A stretch of DNA of 32,701 bases from NCBI GenBank assembly GCA_964458015.1, contig CAYWGR010000046.1, forward strand, positions 1 to 32,701, read 5' to 3'. Positions 15,458 through 23,272 of this stretch are shown here, one piece after another (the first letter of the stretch is position 1; every line of letters begins with the position of its first letter). The notes under the pieces were generated by a model that saw only the letters and a program-made list of their open reading frames with translations, did not search any database and was not told the origin of the DNA. Origin of the DNA: CAYWGR01 sp964458015 (lineage in GTDB: Bacteria > Planctomycetota > Planctomycetia > Pirellulales > Thermoguttaceae). Both the position numbers and the translations under genes were made by a program.

Positions 15458-15949
15458 TTACCGATTCTTCGCTTTCATCTTATTTTTAACAACAGGCTTC
15501 TTGCCAGGCAAGACGACTACCTGCCCTCCGGCTTTCTCGATCTTTTCGAGAGCCGATTTGCTGAACTTGTGGGCGACGATCTTCAGGTTCTTTGTCAGAT
15601 CCCCGTTGCCCAACACTTTCAATTGATCGAACTCGCCGCGAACGATGCTCTTGCTTCGCAGCGTTTCGGTCGTGACTTCTTCACCGATCTGGAAATTTCG
15701 ATCCAGAACGTTCAGATTGACCGTTGCAACCGTTTCCGCAAACTTATTATTGAAGCCGCGCTTGGGAATTCTGCGAACCAGCGGCATTTGACCGCCCTCA
15801 AAAACCGGCGACCTGGACGATCCGGAACGGGATCCTTGGCCCTTCGTACCGCGCGTCGCAGTTCGTCCGTGACCGGAACCTGGACCACGACCGATGCGCT
15901 TGCGCGACTTATTCTTTTGAATTCCGTGATGAACATCGTTCAAATTCAT
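15458..15949 (-). CDS. rplO: Ribosomal protein uL15
   Basis: The 163-residue large-subunit protein has the glycine- and arginine-rich N-terminus KRIGRGPGSGHGRTATRGTKGQGSR (17-41), PVFEGGQMPLVRRIPKRGF (48-66) and a basic C-terminal tail. Its ATG overlaps the rpsE stop by 4 bp (ATGA). There is therefore no room for rpmD, which normally sits between the two. Confidence 0.97.
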   Translation of the reverse strand: MNLNDVHHGIQKNKSRKRIGRGPGSGHGRTATRGTKGQGSRSGSSRSPVFEGGQMPLVRRIPKRGFNNKFAETVATVNLNVLDRNFQIGEEVTTETLRSKSIVRGEFDQLKVLGNGDLTKNLKIVAHKFSKSALEKIEKAGGQVVVLPGKKPVVKNKMKAKNR

Positions 15950-16431
15950 GACAGCGATACTCCACGCAGCCGCTCAACTTCGCCTTGGGAGCGGAGCTGC
16001 TTCAGGGCCTCGATCGAGGCCTTTACCAGGTTGGTCGGGTTGGAAGAACCGAAGCTCTTCGTCAATATGTCGTGAATGCCGCATGCTTCGCATACGGCGC
16101 GGACGGCTGCGCCTGCAATCACGCCGGTACCGGGACCGGCCGGCACCAGCACGACTTCGGCAGCGCCGAAACGCCCCTTGACCGTGTGCGGGATGCTGGT
16201 CTTTTCCAAGTGAATCGGGAACATGTTGCGGGTGCCGTCTTTCACGGCCTTCTCGACCGCCGGGGGCACTTCATTCGCCTTGCCGTATCCCCACCCCACG
16301 CGGCCTTGGCCGTCGCCGACGACCACGAGCGCCGTGAAACTAAATCGCCGGCCGCCCTTAACCACTGCGGCGCACCGCCGAATTTTGATGACCTTGTCGA
16401 TCAGTTGTCCTTGAATCGTATCGGTAGACAT
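15946..16431 (-). CDS. rpsE: Ribosomal protein uS5
   Basis: The 161-residue small-subunit protein is involved in decoding accuracy. It shows KVIKIRRCAAVVKGGRRFSFTALVVVGDGQGRVGWGYGKANEVPPAV (13-59), the double-stranded-RNA-binding type N-terminal domain, and the C-terminal AGPGTGVIAGAAVRAVCEACGIHDILTKSFGSSNPTNLVKA. The usual VAKGG motif reads VVKGG. It starts 3 bp after the rplR stop and overlaps rplO by 4 bp. Confidence 0.97.
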   Translation of the reverse strand: MSTDTIQGQLIDKVIKIRRCAAVVKGGRRFSFTALVVVGDGQGRVGWGYGKANEVPPAVEKAVKDGTRNMFPIHLEKTSIPHTVKGRFGAAEVVLVPAGPGTGVIAGAAVRAVCEACGIHDILTKSFGSSNPTNLVKASIEALKQLRSQGEVERLRGVSLS

Positions 16432-16434
16432 AGG

Positions 16435-16803
16435 CTAAAACACCAATCCTGCTTCTCGGGCAGCGTCGGCCATCGCAGCCACGCGACCGTGATACTTGTA
16501 CTCGCGTCGATCGAACACAACCTCTTTGATGCCGGCTTCCAATGCCCTTTGAGCAATGGTTTTGCCGACCACGGCGGCCGCCGTTTTGTTGCCGCCATAC
16601 TTCAACTCTTCACGCAATTGCTTGTCTAACGTGCTCGCGGCGGCCAAAGTCTTGCCTTCGCCGTCTTCGATTATCTGTGCGAAAAAGTTCTTGTGGCTGC
16701 GGAAAACGCACAAACGCGGGCGCGTCGTATCGCGCTTCAATTTGTTGCGAACTCGAAAGCCGCGACGCTTGCGTTGTTTTCCTACTCGTCTCTCGTGACT
16801 CAT
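16435..16803 (-). CDS. rplR: Ribosomal protein uL18
   Basis: The 122-residue protein binds 5S rRNA in the central protuberance. It shows RRGFRVRNKLKRDTTRPRLCVFRSHKNFFAQIIED (13-47), LDKQLREELKYGGNKTAAAVVGKTIAQRALEAGI and the C-terminal FDRREYKYHGRVAAMADAAREAGLVF typical of the family. The gene lies 62 bp after rplF and 3 bp before rpsE. Confidence 0.97.
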   Translation of the reverse strand: MSHERRVGKQRKRRGFRVRNKLKRDTTRPRLCVFRSHKNFFAQIIEDGEGKTLAAASTLDKQLREELKYGGNKTAAAVVGKTIAQRALEAGIKEVVFDRREYKYHGRVAAMADAAREAGLVF

Positions 16804-16865
16804 CGCCTATCCCTCCACGCCCGATTTCGGGCGACTTCCAATTCTTGCTTATGCTCGTTGCGGCG

Positions 16866-17411
16866 TTATTTCGCCATCGCCTTGCCTTGCTTGCGGCGGA
16901 CAGCCTCGCCTAAATAGCGGATGCCCTTGCCTTTGTACGGCTCCGGCTTTCGAAGTGCCCGAACCGATGCGGCGAAATGACCGACTTGCTGCTTGTCGAT
17001 CCCCTGGATCACGACATGCTGCTGATCGGGAACCGTTACCTTCAAACCTTCGGGAATCGGTACGTGCAATTCGTTGGCCAATCCAACCCGAAGCTGAAGC
17101 TCCTTGCCCTGTACAGCGGCCAAGTAACCGACGCCTTGGATCTCCAAACGCTTCTCGTATCCTTGCGTTACGCCGACCAGCATGTTCACCAGCAATGCCC
17201 GGGTAAGACCGTGCAGAGAACGGCTCAAACGCTCGTCATTTTCGCGACTAACGGTCAACACTTTGGCCTGCTCGTCATACGCGACGGAGACCTCGGGTCG
17301 GTATTCCCACGTGAGCGAGCCCTTCGGACCTTCCACGGTAATCGTGCGGTCAACGATTTGGACTTTCACCCCCGCGGGGACCTGCACCGGTTTTTTTCCG
17401 ATCCGGGACAT
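16866..17411 (-). CDS. rplF: Ribosomal protein uL6
   Basis: The 181-residue protein is made of two related alpha/beta domains and sits near the factor-binding site. It opens MSRIGKKPVQVPAGVKVQI and contains GPKGSLTWEYRPEV (29-42), LVNMLVGVTQGYEKRLEIQGVGYLAAVQGKEL and a C-terminus with RKPEPYKGKGIRYLGEAVRRKQGKA, all family hallmarks. A 45-bp spacer separates it from rpsH. Confidence 0.97.
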   Translation of the reverse strand: MSRIGKKPVQVPAGVKVQIVDRTITVEGPKGSLTWEYRPEVSVAYDEQAKVLTVSRENDERLSRSLHGLTRALLVNMLVGVTQGYEKRLEIQGVGYLAAVQGKELQLRVGLANELHVPIPEGLKVTVPDQQHVVIQGIDKQQVGHFAASVRALRKPEPYKGKGIRYLGEAVRRKQGKAMAK

Positions 17412-17456
17412 GGTGTACTACTTTCTATTGTCTTTTGGGTGAATCCAAAAGGTAAA

Positions 17457-17852
17457 CTACCAAATCTCGCAAAGCACTTCGCCGCCGAGTTTCCGCTGAC
17501 GCGCCTCTCGGTCGCTGATCACGCCTCGGCTCGTGCTGATAATGCTGATTCCCAATCCGCCGAGGATTGGTTTTAGATCAGCAGCGCCGCTATAGACGCG
17601 GCATCCTGGTTTGCTGATCCGCCGTATGCGGCGAATCACACGCTCCCCGTTGGGGCCGTATTTCAAATGTACGCGAAGCTGATTGGCAGGCTTGTCTTGC
17701 ACTTCCTCCCAATCCCAAATATAGCCCTCTCGCTTGAGAACTTCCGCCAATCCCCGCTTCACTTTGGAGAGAGGCATATCTACTTGGGGCCTTTCAACGC
17801 GCACTGCGTTGCGTATGCGTGTCAACATGTCGGCGATGGGGTCGGTCATCAT
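17457..17852 (-). CDS. rpsH: Ribosomal protein uS8
   Basis: The 131-residue 16S-binding protein starts MMTDPIADMLTRIRNAVRVERPQVDMPLSKVKRGLAEVLKREGYI. It ends with the signature LGGLGISIISTSRGVISDREARQRKLGGEVLCEIW. In E. coli S8 represses the spc operon by binding its mRNA near rplE; whether that holds here cannot be judged. It follows rpsN by 15 bp. Confidence 0.97.
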   Translation of the reverse strand: MMTDPIADMLTRIRNAVRVERPQVDMPLSKVKRGLAEVLKREGYIWDWEEVQDKPANQLRVHLKYGPNGERVIRRIRRISKPGCRVYSGAADLKPILGGLGISIISTSRGVISDREARQRKLGGEVLCEIW

Positions 17853-17867
17853 CGGTTTATGGTCCCT

Positions 17868-18053
17868 TTACCAACTTGCCTTTCGGACGCCGGGAATCAT
17901 CCCTTGGTCGGCGAGCTTTCGAAAACATATCCGGCAAATGCCGAACTTCTGATAAACCGCTCGCGGACGCCCGCAGATCCGACATCGCCTTACAAGGCGA
18001 GTCGAAAACTTGGGCTTACGCAGCGCCATTGCTACCTTGGATTTACTTGCCAT
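17868..18053 (-). CDS. rpsN: Ribosomal protein uS14, type Z (zinc-binding)
   Basis: The 61-residue form begins at the ATG at 18053 (MASKSKVAMALRKPKFSTRL). The longer reading to 18110 adds 19 residues that match nothing in the family. It carries the zinc site C24, C27, C40 and C43 (CRICGRPRAVYQKFGICRIC) and the C-terminus GMIPGVRKASW. The short zinc form is the one expected here. It lies 31 bp after rplE. Confidence 0.96.
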   Translation of the reverse strand: MASKSKVAMALRKPKFSTRLVRRCRICGRPRAVYQKFGICRICFRKLADQGMIPGVRKASW

Positions 18054-18084
18054 ATTTTTGCTTAGTGGTCGGTCGCCACTTTCC

Positions 18085-18690
18085 TTACGCCGCTCGCAGC
18101 GGCATGCCAAATGCCTTCAACAAATCACGGGCTTCGTCGTCCTTGTTCGTGCTCGTGACCAACGTAATGTTCATGCCCTGCGGCGTTGTGAACTTGTCGG
18201 GATTCAGCTCGGGGAACACCAACTGCTCCGTCAACCCCAAGTTGTAGTTGCCTTGTCGATCAAAACCGTTAGGATCCAAGCCGCGGAAGTCGCGCACTCG
18301 CGGCAGAGCCAACGAAATCAAACGATCCAAAAATTCGTACATCCGAGCGCCCCGCATCGTCACCTTGCAGCCGATCGGCATCCCTTCGCGAAGCTTGAAA
18401 TTCGCGATCGATTTCCGGCTGATCGTCGTCAACGGTTTCTGGCCCGTGATCTGCCGCATGGCTTCCAAGGCGTCTTCCAGATGTTTCTTCTCGGAGATGG
18501 CCTTGCCCACGCCCATGTTCACCACAATCTTCTTCAGCCGTGGCAACGAATTCGGGTTCGTGCGGCCGTATTTGGCGGCCAACGCGGGCAGGATCTCCTT
18601 GTCGTATTTCACCCGCAGCCGAGCGGGTGGAATGACCTCGGGTTCTTGCGGCTTGTCGGCCTCGGACTTTTTCGCTTTAGCTGCGCTCAT
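18085..18690 (-). CDS. rplE: Ribosomal protein uL5
   Basis: The 201-residue 5S rRNA-binding protein of the central protuberance shows RLKKIVVNMGVGKAI (51-65), ITGQKPLTTISRKSIANFKLREGMPIGCKVTMRGARMYEFLDRL and RDFRGLDPNGFDRQGNYNLGL, all diagnostic. About 20 extra N-terminal residues, rich in Lys, Ala and Glu (MSAAKAKKSEADKPQEPEV), precede the usual core. Confidence 0.97.
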   Translation of the reverse strand: MSAAKAKKSEADKPQEPEVIPPARLRVKYDKEILPALAAKYGRTNPNSLPRLKKIVVNMGVGKAISEKKHLEDALEAMRQITGQKPLTTISRKSIANFKLREGMPIGCKVTMRGARMYEFLDRLISLALPRVRDFRGLDPNGFDRQGNYNLGLTEQLVFPELNPDKFTTPQGMNITLVTSTNKDDEARDLLKAFGMPLRAA

Positions 18691-18753
18691 GTTCGGTTCG
18701 CGTCGTTTCGTTTCTTAGTGCAAGCGGATTTCTATGCCGCCGCTTTATGTTGT

Positions 18754-19104
18754 TTACGCCTTCTTTGCGTAGCGTTCCTTCGGAGGCGACACCAATCCGT
18801 TCCCGGCGCCGCACTTCTTGCAATATCGCTCTTTCGATCCGTTCTCCAAGTAACGCGATCCGATTCGCGATGCCGCCCCGCAAGCCTCGCACACCAATTG
18901 CACGTTGCTCATCGAAATCGGCATTTCCTTGGAGAGCCGCCCGCCTTGCGGGTTCTTTTGGCTGCGCTTCACGTGCTTGTACACGCGGTTGACGCCTTCG
19001 ACGACGAGCTTGCCCGCCTTCCGGTTCACCCGGATTACCTTGGCGGTCGTGCCGCGGTCTTCGCCGGAGATTACTTTTACGGTGTCGTTTGTTTTAAGCC
19101 ACAT
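18754..19104 (-). CDS. rplX: Ribosomal protein uL24 with four-cysteine motif
   Basis: The 116-residue protein has the KOW domain (KTNDTVKVISGEDRGTTAKVIRVNRKAGKLVVEGVN, 4-39) and KRSQKNPQGGRLSKEMPISMSNVQL. It is followed by two CxxC pairs (C72/C75 and C95/C98) likely to bind zinc, a feature missing from E. coli L24. Its ATG directly follows the rplN stop codon (TAGATG), and the ribosome binding site (GAGGTGG) lies inside the end of rplN, so translation is coupled. Confidence 0.96.
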   Translation of the reverse strand: MWLKTNDTVKVISGEDRGTTAKVIRVNRKAGKLVVEGVNRVYKHVKRSQKNPQGGRLSKEMPISMSNVQLVCEACGAASRIGSRYLENGSKERYCKKCGAGNGLVSPPKERYAKKA

Positions 19105-19473
19105 CTATACCACCTCGCTGGCGAGGCTGACGATTTTCATGAAATTCCGGTCTCGCAATTCGCGGGCGACGGCGCCAAAAATACGCGTGCCGCGCGGGTT
19201 CTTATCGTTGTCGATGATCACGGCGGCATTGCTGTCGAATCGAACATAGCTGCCGTCCGCCCGTCGCGTCGGTTGCTTCGTCCGAACGATCACGGCTCGA
19301 ACGACCGCACCCTTCTTCATTTCACTGCCGGGCGCCACGCTCTTCACGCTGCAAACAATGATATCCCCAATCCGAGCAAACCGCTTACGCGATCCGCCGA
19401 GCACTTTGAAACATCCTAACTCTCGCGCGCCGGTATTGTCGGCCACGACGAGTCGCGATTGCATCTGAATCAT
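19105..19473 (-). CDS. rplN: Ribosomal protein uL14
   Basis: The 122-residue protein at the subunit interface opens MIQMQSRLVVADNTGARELGCFKVLGGSRKRFARIGDIIVCSVKSV. It ends with FGAVARELRDRNFMKIVSLASEVV, the standard C-terminus. It overlaps rpsQ by 4 bp at its start (ATGA) and abuts rplX at its end. Confidence 0.97.
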   Translation of the reverse strand: MIQMQSRLVVADNTGARELGCFKVLGGSRKRFARIGDIIVCSVKSVAPGSEMKKGAVVRAVIVRTKQPTRRADGSYVRFDSNAAVIIDNDKNPRGTRIFGAVARELRDRNFMKIVSLASEVV

Positions 19474-19778
19474 GACTCCACCCCCTCCTTGGCTTCATGG
19501 CGAGCGGCGGCACGCATGGCAACCATGTCGATCATGCGCCCCTTCTCGACGATTCGCACTAAAGCCCATCGCTTCGTTTTCGACATCGGCCGCGATTCGA
19601 TGATCTCGACCAGGTCGCCGACATGCGACTCGTTGTTTTCATCATGAACGTAACAAATGGTCTTCCGTCGGACAAACTTCCCGTAACGCGGGTGCTTGAC
19701 CAGACGTGGAATTTCCACGCGGCGCGTTTTCGCCGTTTTATCGTTCGTGACGGTTCCTGTTTCTATTCGCTTAGGCAT
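19470..19778 (-). CDS. rpsQ: Ribosomal protein uS17
   Basis: The 102-residue OB-fold protein binds the 5' domain of 16S rRNA. It shows GTVTNDKTAKTRRVEIPRLVKHPRYGKFVRRKTICYVHDENNESHVGDLVEIIESRPMSKTKRWALVRIVEK (8-79). It is longer than the usual 80-90 because of a C-terminal tail of about 20 residues (GRMIDMVAMRAAARHEAKEGVES). It overlaps rplN by 4 bp. Confidence 0.97.
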   Translation of the reverse strand: MPKRIETGTVTNDKTAKTRRVEIPRLVKHPRYGKFVRRKTICYVHDENNESHVGDLVEIIESRPMSKTKRWALVRIVEKGRMIDMVAMRAAARHEAKEGVES

Positions 19779-19791
19779 GGACTTATTCCTA

Positions 19792-20007
19792 CTACACAGC
19801 GTCCTTCTCGGCGGCGGCGTGCTTTCGTTGATTTTGAATCGTTTGAATCCGGGCGATCATGCGCCGGTGCTTTCGCAATTCGCTGGGAGCATCAAGCCGT
19901 TCCGTTTGCGCTTGCAGTCGCAAATGAAACAAGTTGCTCGTCGTCTCCCGGAGCGTCAGCTCCAGTTGCTCATCGCTCATTTCTCGAAGTTCGTTGGCCT
20001 TGCTCAT
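19792..20007 (-). CDS. rpmC: Ribosomal protein uL29
   Basis: The 71-residue helical hairpin protein at the tunnel exit has NELREMSDEQLELTLRETTSNLFHLRLQAQTERLDAPSELRKHRRMIARIQTIQNQRK, the family pattern throughout. It lies 24 bp after rplP and 13 bp before rpsQ. Confidence 0.97.
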   Translation of the reverse strand: MSKANELREMSDEQLELTLRETTSNLFHLRLQAQTERLDAPSELRKHRRMIARIQTIQNQRKHAAAEKDAV

Positions 20008-20031
20008 CGCTTGATCCCTGTCTTATTCTTC

Positions 20032-20448
20032 CTAGACCGGCCGACGGCGGAGGAACCGCACGCGAACCGGCATCTTGTGGGCCAAGCGGGTGAAACACAT
20101 CCGCGCGGCTTCCTCCGAAATCCCGCTGATTTCGTATAAAACCGTTCCCGGCCGAATCACTGCCGCCCAGTATTCCGGTTCGCCTTTTCCCTTGCCCATG
20201 CGGGTTTCCAACGGAATCGACGTAATCGGCTTGTGGGGGAAGACGCGGACGTAGAGCCGGCCTTCAGTGCGCAAATACTGCTGTGCGGCGATACGACCGG
20301 CTTCCAGCGTCGCTGCGCTGATCCACCCGCCTTGTAACGCCTGCAAGCCGAAGTCGCCGTGGACAACCCGATTGCCACGGAAAGCGTCACCTCTTATACG
20401 CCCTCTTTGGCTTTTTCGGTGCTTGACCCGTTTTGGCATCAGCGCCAT
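20032..20448 (-). CDS. rplP: Ribosomal protein uL16, start embedded in rpsC
   Basis: The 138-residue protein helps form the A-site and 5S region. It shows MPKRVKHRKSQRGRIRG (4-20), RVFPHKPITSIPLETRMGKGKGEPEYW (67-93) and a PGTVLYEISGISEEAAR stretch. The start at 20448 has GAGG 9 bp upstream; the ATG at 20439 is the only other candidate. Either way the first 17-20 codons lie inside rpsC in another frame. The family's own N-terminus (PKRxKxRKxxRG) is encoded there, so the overlap cannot be removed by moving the start. Confidence 0.95.
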   Translation of the reverse strand: MALMPKRVKHRKSQRGRIRGDAFRGNRVVHGDFGLQALQGGWISAATLEAGRIAAQQYLRTEGRLYVRVFPHKPITSIPLETRMGKGKGEPEYWAAVIRPGTVLYEISGISEEAARMCFTRLAHKMPVRVRFLRRRPV

Positions 20449-21103
20449 CGTTCTCGTCCTCGCTATACATTCCCTGGTTGATCCACACTTGAATACCGAT
20501 ATGCCCCTGAGCGATCAATGCTTCGGCAAAACCGTAGTCGATCTTCGCCCGCAAGGTGCTCAAGGGAATGGAGCCGGCGATTTGCTTTTCACGCCGCGAC
20601 ATTTCCGCTCCGCCCAATCGGCCCGAGAGCTGAATTTTAATGCCTTTGGCGCCGGCTTCCATGGTTTGCTCCATGGCTCGCTTCATCGTCCGCCGGAAAC
20701 CGGAACGGCGTTCCAGTTGCTCGGCGATATCTTCCGCTACGAGTTGCGCAACGATCTCCGGACGATTAATCTCTTCGATTTTGAGATTGATTCGCCGGCC
20801 CGTCTTTTCCTGCAACTCTTTTTGCAATTCCTCGACCCGCTCCCCCTTGCGACCGATCAACAGTCCGGGACGTGCCGAGAATAACACCACTTTTACTTCG
20901 TCGCGTGTACGCTCGATTTCAATCTTGGAAATCGCGGGATAAAGCGGCTTTCCGAATTTATCCTTGCGACCCTTGATATACTGCCGAATCTTCTGGTCTT
21001 CGACCAACAAATCGGCGAATTCTTGCTTCGAGGCGTACCACCGGCTCTTCCATCCGACCATGATGCCGGTTCGGAACCCGACGGGATTGACTTTCTGACC
21101 CAT
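20387..21103 (-). CDS. rpsC: Ribosomal protein uS3
   Basis: The 238-residue protein sits at the mRNA entry site. It opens MGQKVNPVGFRTGI and has the KH domain with GRKG (LLIGRKGERVEELQKEL, about 81-97) and a C-terminal domain ending near IGIQVWINQGMYS. The last 20 codons (DGADAKTGQAPKKPKRAYKR) are a basic tail whose DNA also encodes the N-terminus of uL16 in a different frame. Confidence 0.97.
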   Translation of the reverse strand: MGQKVNPVGFRTGIMVGWKSRWYASKQEFADLLVEDQKIRQYIKGRKDKFGKPLYPAISKIEIERTRDEVKVVLFSARPGLLIGRKGERVEELQKELQEKTGRRINLKIEEINRPEIVAQLVAEDIAEQLERRSGFRRTMKRAMEQTMEAGAKGIKIQLSGRLGGAEMSRREKQIAGSIPLSTLRAKIDYGFAEALIAQGHIGIQVWINQGMYSEDENDGADAKTGQAPKKPKRAYKR

Positions 21104-21172
21104 AATGAACGTTCTCGTCTGGACTGGCCCGTCTTGTTAGTAAACGCGACGGATCGGCTTCAACCTCAATTC

Positions 21173-21499
21173 TTAATCCAACTCCACATGGATATGCGAA
21201 AAACGCTTCAGCAGAACCGACGCCATGCCGCGTGCATGGGGACGCATCCGCTTGAACATCGGACCGCCGTCCACGCGACAATCCGTCACCTTCAGGTGAT
21301 GAAGATTTTGCGCTCGGCGATCTTCGGCGTTGGCCAACGCGCTGTGCAGAACCTTCTCCAGCATCCGAGCGCCGCGCTGCGGCTGATACTTGAGAATGTT
21401 CAATGCTTCGTCGGCCAATTTGCCCCGAATTAAATCCGCGATCGGTCGCACCTTGCGGGCGCTGATCCGTGCAAATCGGTAGGTAGCTTCGTAAGCCAT
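21173..21499 (-). CDS. rplV: Ribosomal protein uL22
   Basis: The 108-residue tunnel protein shows YRFARISARKVRPIADLIRGKLADEALNILKYQPQRGARMLEKVLHSALANAE and a C-terminal beta-hairpin with RMRPHARGMASVLLKRFSHIHVEL. The hairpin lines the exit tunnel near the macrolide site. It starts 11 bp after rpsS. Confidence 0.97.
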   Translation of the reverse strand: MAYEATYRFARISARKVRPIADLIRGKLADEALNILKYQPQRGARMLEKVLHSALANAEDRRAQNLHHLKVTDCRVDGGPMFKRMRPHARGMASVLLKRFSHIHVELD

Positions 21500-21510
21500 G
21501 TTGCCGTCCC

Positions 21511-21780
21511 CTATCGCTTGCCTTTCCCGCCGTGACCGCGGAATGTCCGCGTCGGCGCGAATTCTCCCAACCGGTGGCCGACCATCTCTTCGGTCACGAA
21601 CACCTTCAGGTGAAGTTTTCCGTTATGTACCATAAACGTGTGCCCTACGAATTCCGGCACGATCGTGCAGGCCCGGGCCCAGGTTTTGATCGGATCTTTC
21701 GTTCCTACGTCGTTCTGTTTCTGAACTTTCAGATACAGCTTCGGTGCTACGAAAGGCCCTTTCTTTAATGATCTTCCCAT
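21511..21780 (-). CDS. rpsS: Ribosomal protein uS19
   Basis: The 89-residue small-subunit head protein opens MGRSLKKGPFVAPKL. It has the conserved ARACTIVPEFVGHTFMVHNGKLHLKVFVTEEMVGHRLGEFAPTRTFRGHGGKGKR block. A 153-bp spacer with an inverted repeat separates it from rplB. Confidence 0.97.
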   Translation of the reverse strand: MGRSLKKGPFVAPKLYLKVQKQNDVGTKDPIKTWARACTIVPEFVGHTFMVHNGKLHLKVFVTEEMVGHRLGEFAPTRTFRGHGGKGKR

Positions 21781-21786
21781 AATATC

Positions 21787-21936
21787 TAGTGGTCAGTAGT
21801 CCGTGGTCAGTGGTCAAAAACCAGTGGCCTAATTTTTGTTTCGCAACCGAATCCAGGTATTGCTTATTTCGCCGTCAATTGCTCTCTATTCGACTCTTTC
21901 GTTCACTGGCCACTGGCCACTGGCCACTAGCCACTA
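21787..21936. repeat. GTGGTCA/GGCCACT inverted repeat between rpsS and rplB
   Basis: A run of TAGTGGTCAG-type words (21787-21816) faces a run of GGCCACT words (21907-21936). The two are imperfect inverted copies over 30 bp, with most mismatches of the G-U type. The right arm runs into the rplB stop codon (21934-21936). About 90 bp of unstructured sequence lies between the arms. Confidence 0.75.
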
Positions 21937-22791
21937 CTTGATCTTCAATTGCCCATAACGCCGAGACTTCCGGCGGCGTACAATCGCTTTGTTCGATGCC
22001 TTCCGTCGTTTGCGCGTCGATCCGCCCTTGGCCAACTTGCCCGTCGGACTGACCGGATGCCGACCGCCCTTCGTGCGCCCTTCACCACCGCCGTGCGGAT
22101 GGTCGATCGGGTTCATTGCCGTGCCGCGGACGTGAGGACGACGGCCCATCCATCGCTTCCGACCCGCCTTGCCCAGCACGATGCCCATGTGATCCGAATT
22201 GCCGATCATCCCAATCGTTGCACGACAGGTCGCCGGCACGCGACGAATTTCACCGCTTGGCAAATTGATCTGCGCCCAATCGGCATCGCGCGCCGCTAAC
22301 GTCGCACGAACGCCGGCCGAGCGGCACAACACTCCGCCGCGGCCTGGCTGCATTTCGATGCAATGCACTTCCAAGCCCAACGGAATCGCCGACAGCGGCA
22401 AACAATTGCCTACCGTCGAGGGTGCGTCCGCGCCGCTCAATACTTGATCGCCGGCTTTCAAACCTTCCGGCGCCAAAATGTATCGCTTCTCACCGTCCAC
22501 GTAATTTAGCAATGCAATGCGGGCCGTACGGTTTGGATCGTATTGGATCGAGTCTACCGTGGCCGGCACTCCATCCTTGTTCCGGCGGAAATCGATCAAA
22601 CGCAATTGACGCTTGTGTCCGCCACCCCGATGCCGTGCGGTCACGATACCCTGATTATTACGACCGCCCTTGCGTTTCTTTGGCGCGAGCAGACTCTTGA
22701 CCGGTGATGCGCCGGGAGTCAGTTCGGCGAAATCGCTCACGGTTGCCCCGCGGCGGCCTGGCGTCGTCGGATTGTATTTGCGAATTCCCAT
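21934..22791 (-). CDS. rplB: Ribosomal protein uL2
   Basis: The 285-residue primary rRNA-binding protein is needed for subunit joining and peptidyl transfer. It shows NNQGIVTARHRGGGHKRQLRLIDFRRNKDG (45-74), GRAGRKRW-like loop GKAGRKRWMGRRPHVRG and NPIDHPHGGGEGRTKGGRHPVSPTG with the histidine implicated in peptidyl transferase structure. The last codon borders the inverted repeat. Confidence 0.97.
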   Translation of the reverse strand: MGIRKYNPTTPGRRGATVSDFAELTPGASPVKSLLAPKKRKGGRNNQGIVTARHRGGGHKRQLRLIDFRRNKDGVPATVDSIQYDPNRTARIALLNYVDGEKRYILAPEGLKAGDQVLSGADAPSTVGNCLPLSAIPLGLEVHCIEMQPGRGGVLCRSAGVRATLAARDADWAQINLPSGEIRRVPATCRATIGMIGNSDHMGIVLGKAGRKRWMGRRPHVRGTAMNPIDHPHGGGEGRTKGGRHPVSPTGKLAKGGSTRKRRKASNKAIVRRRKSRRYGQLKIK

Positions 22792-22810
22792 GGAAGTGAT
22801 CTGCGTATTC

Positions 22811-22905
22811 AGTTTTCAGTTATCAGTTACCAAACGTTTCGTTGTCAGTTTTTGCCGTCGTGTGGCTTGCCTTCCACGGAGAACGTATCACTGACAACTG
22901 AAAAC
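22811..22905. repeat. CAGTTTTCAGTTATCAG inverted repeat between rplB and rplW
   Basis: AGTTTTCAGTTATCAGT (22811-22827) faces ACTGACAACTGAAAAC (22890-22905). The arms match at 15 of 17 positions, one mismatch being a possible G-U pair, with a loop of about 60 nt. It fills the spacer up to the rplW stop codon. Confidence 0.75.
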
Positions 22906-22906
22906 A

Positions 22907-23218
22907 CTAAAAGAAGTTAATTCGATGTTCCGGATCCAACGTGACAATGGCTTTTTTCCAGGCGTTCGTGGTTCCGCCTCGGAACCGTGACCGGCGTGGC
23001 TTGCCCTTGCGGTTTTGGATATTTACTTGCACCACTTTTACTTCAAATAAATGCTCGATTGCCCGGCGAACGTCGTCTTTACCCGCCATCCGGCATACCT
23101 CGAAGGCATACGCGTTGTTGCGGCTGGCCTTGTGCATCCCTTTTTCGGTCACAAGCGGCCGAAGGATGATCTGGTGCGGCTGCAACTCCAGGGCATTCTT
23201 GGTGGCGTCTCGGGCCAT
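22907..23218 (-). CDS. rplW: Ribosomal protein uL23
   Basis: The 103-residue protein at the tunnel exit docks SRP and trigger factor. It shows LQPHQIILRPLVTEKGMHKASRNNAYAFEVCRMAGKDDVRRAIEHLFEVKVVQVNIQNRKGKPRR, the family pattern. The ATG at 23218 (MARDATKNALEL) has GAGGA 9 bp upstream, and is chosen over the ATG at 23251, which adds an unrelated stretch. Confidence 0.95.
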   Translation of the reverse strand: MARDATKNALELQPHQIILRPLVTEKGMHKASRNNAYAFEVCRMAGKDDVRRAIEHLFEVKVVQVNIQNRKGKPRRSRFRGGTTNAWKKAIVTLDPEHRINFF

Positions 23219-23272
23219 GGTTGTTCGTTCCTCGTCACAGTTCCGCGACATTCGTCGCGGTAGTAATTATGT

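Noticed and set aside
18010..19419. 469-codon plus-strand open frame
   Set aside because: It is antisense to rplE, rplX and rplN; no motif and no ribosome binding site.
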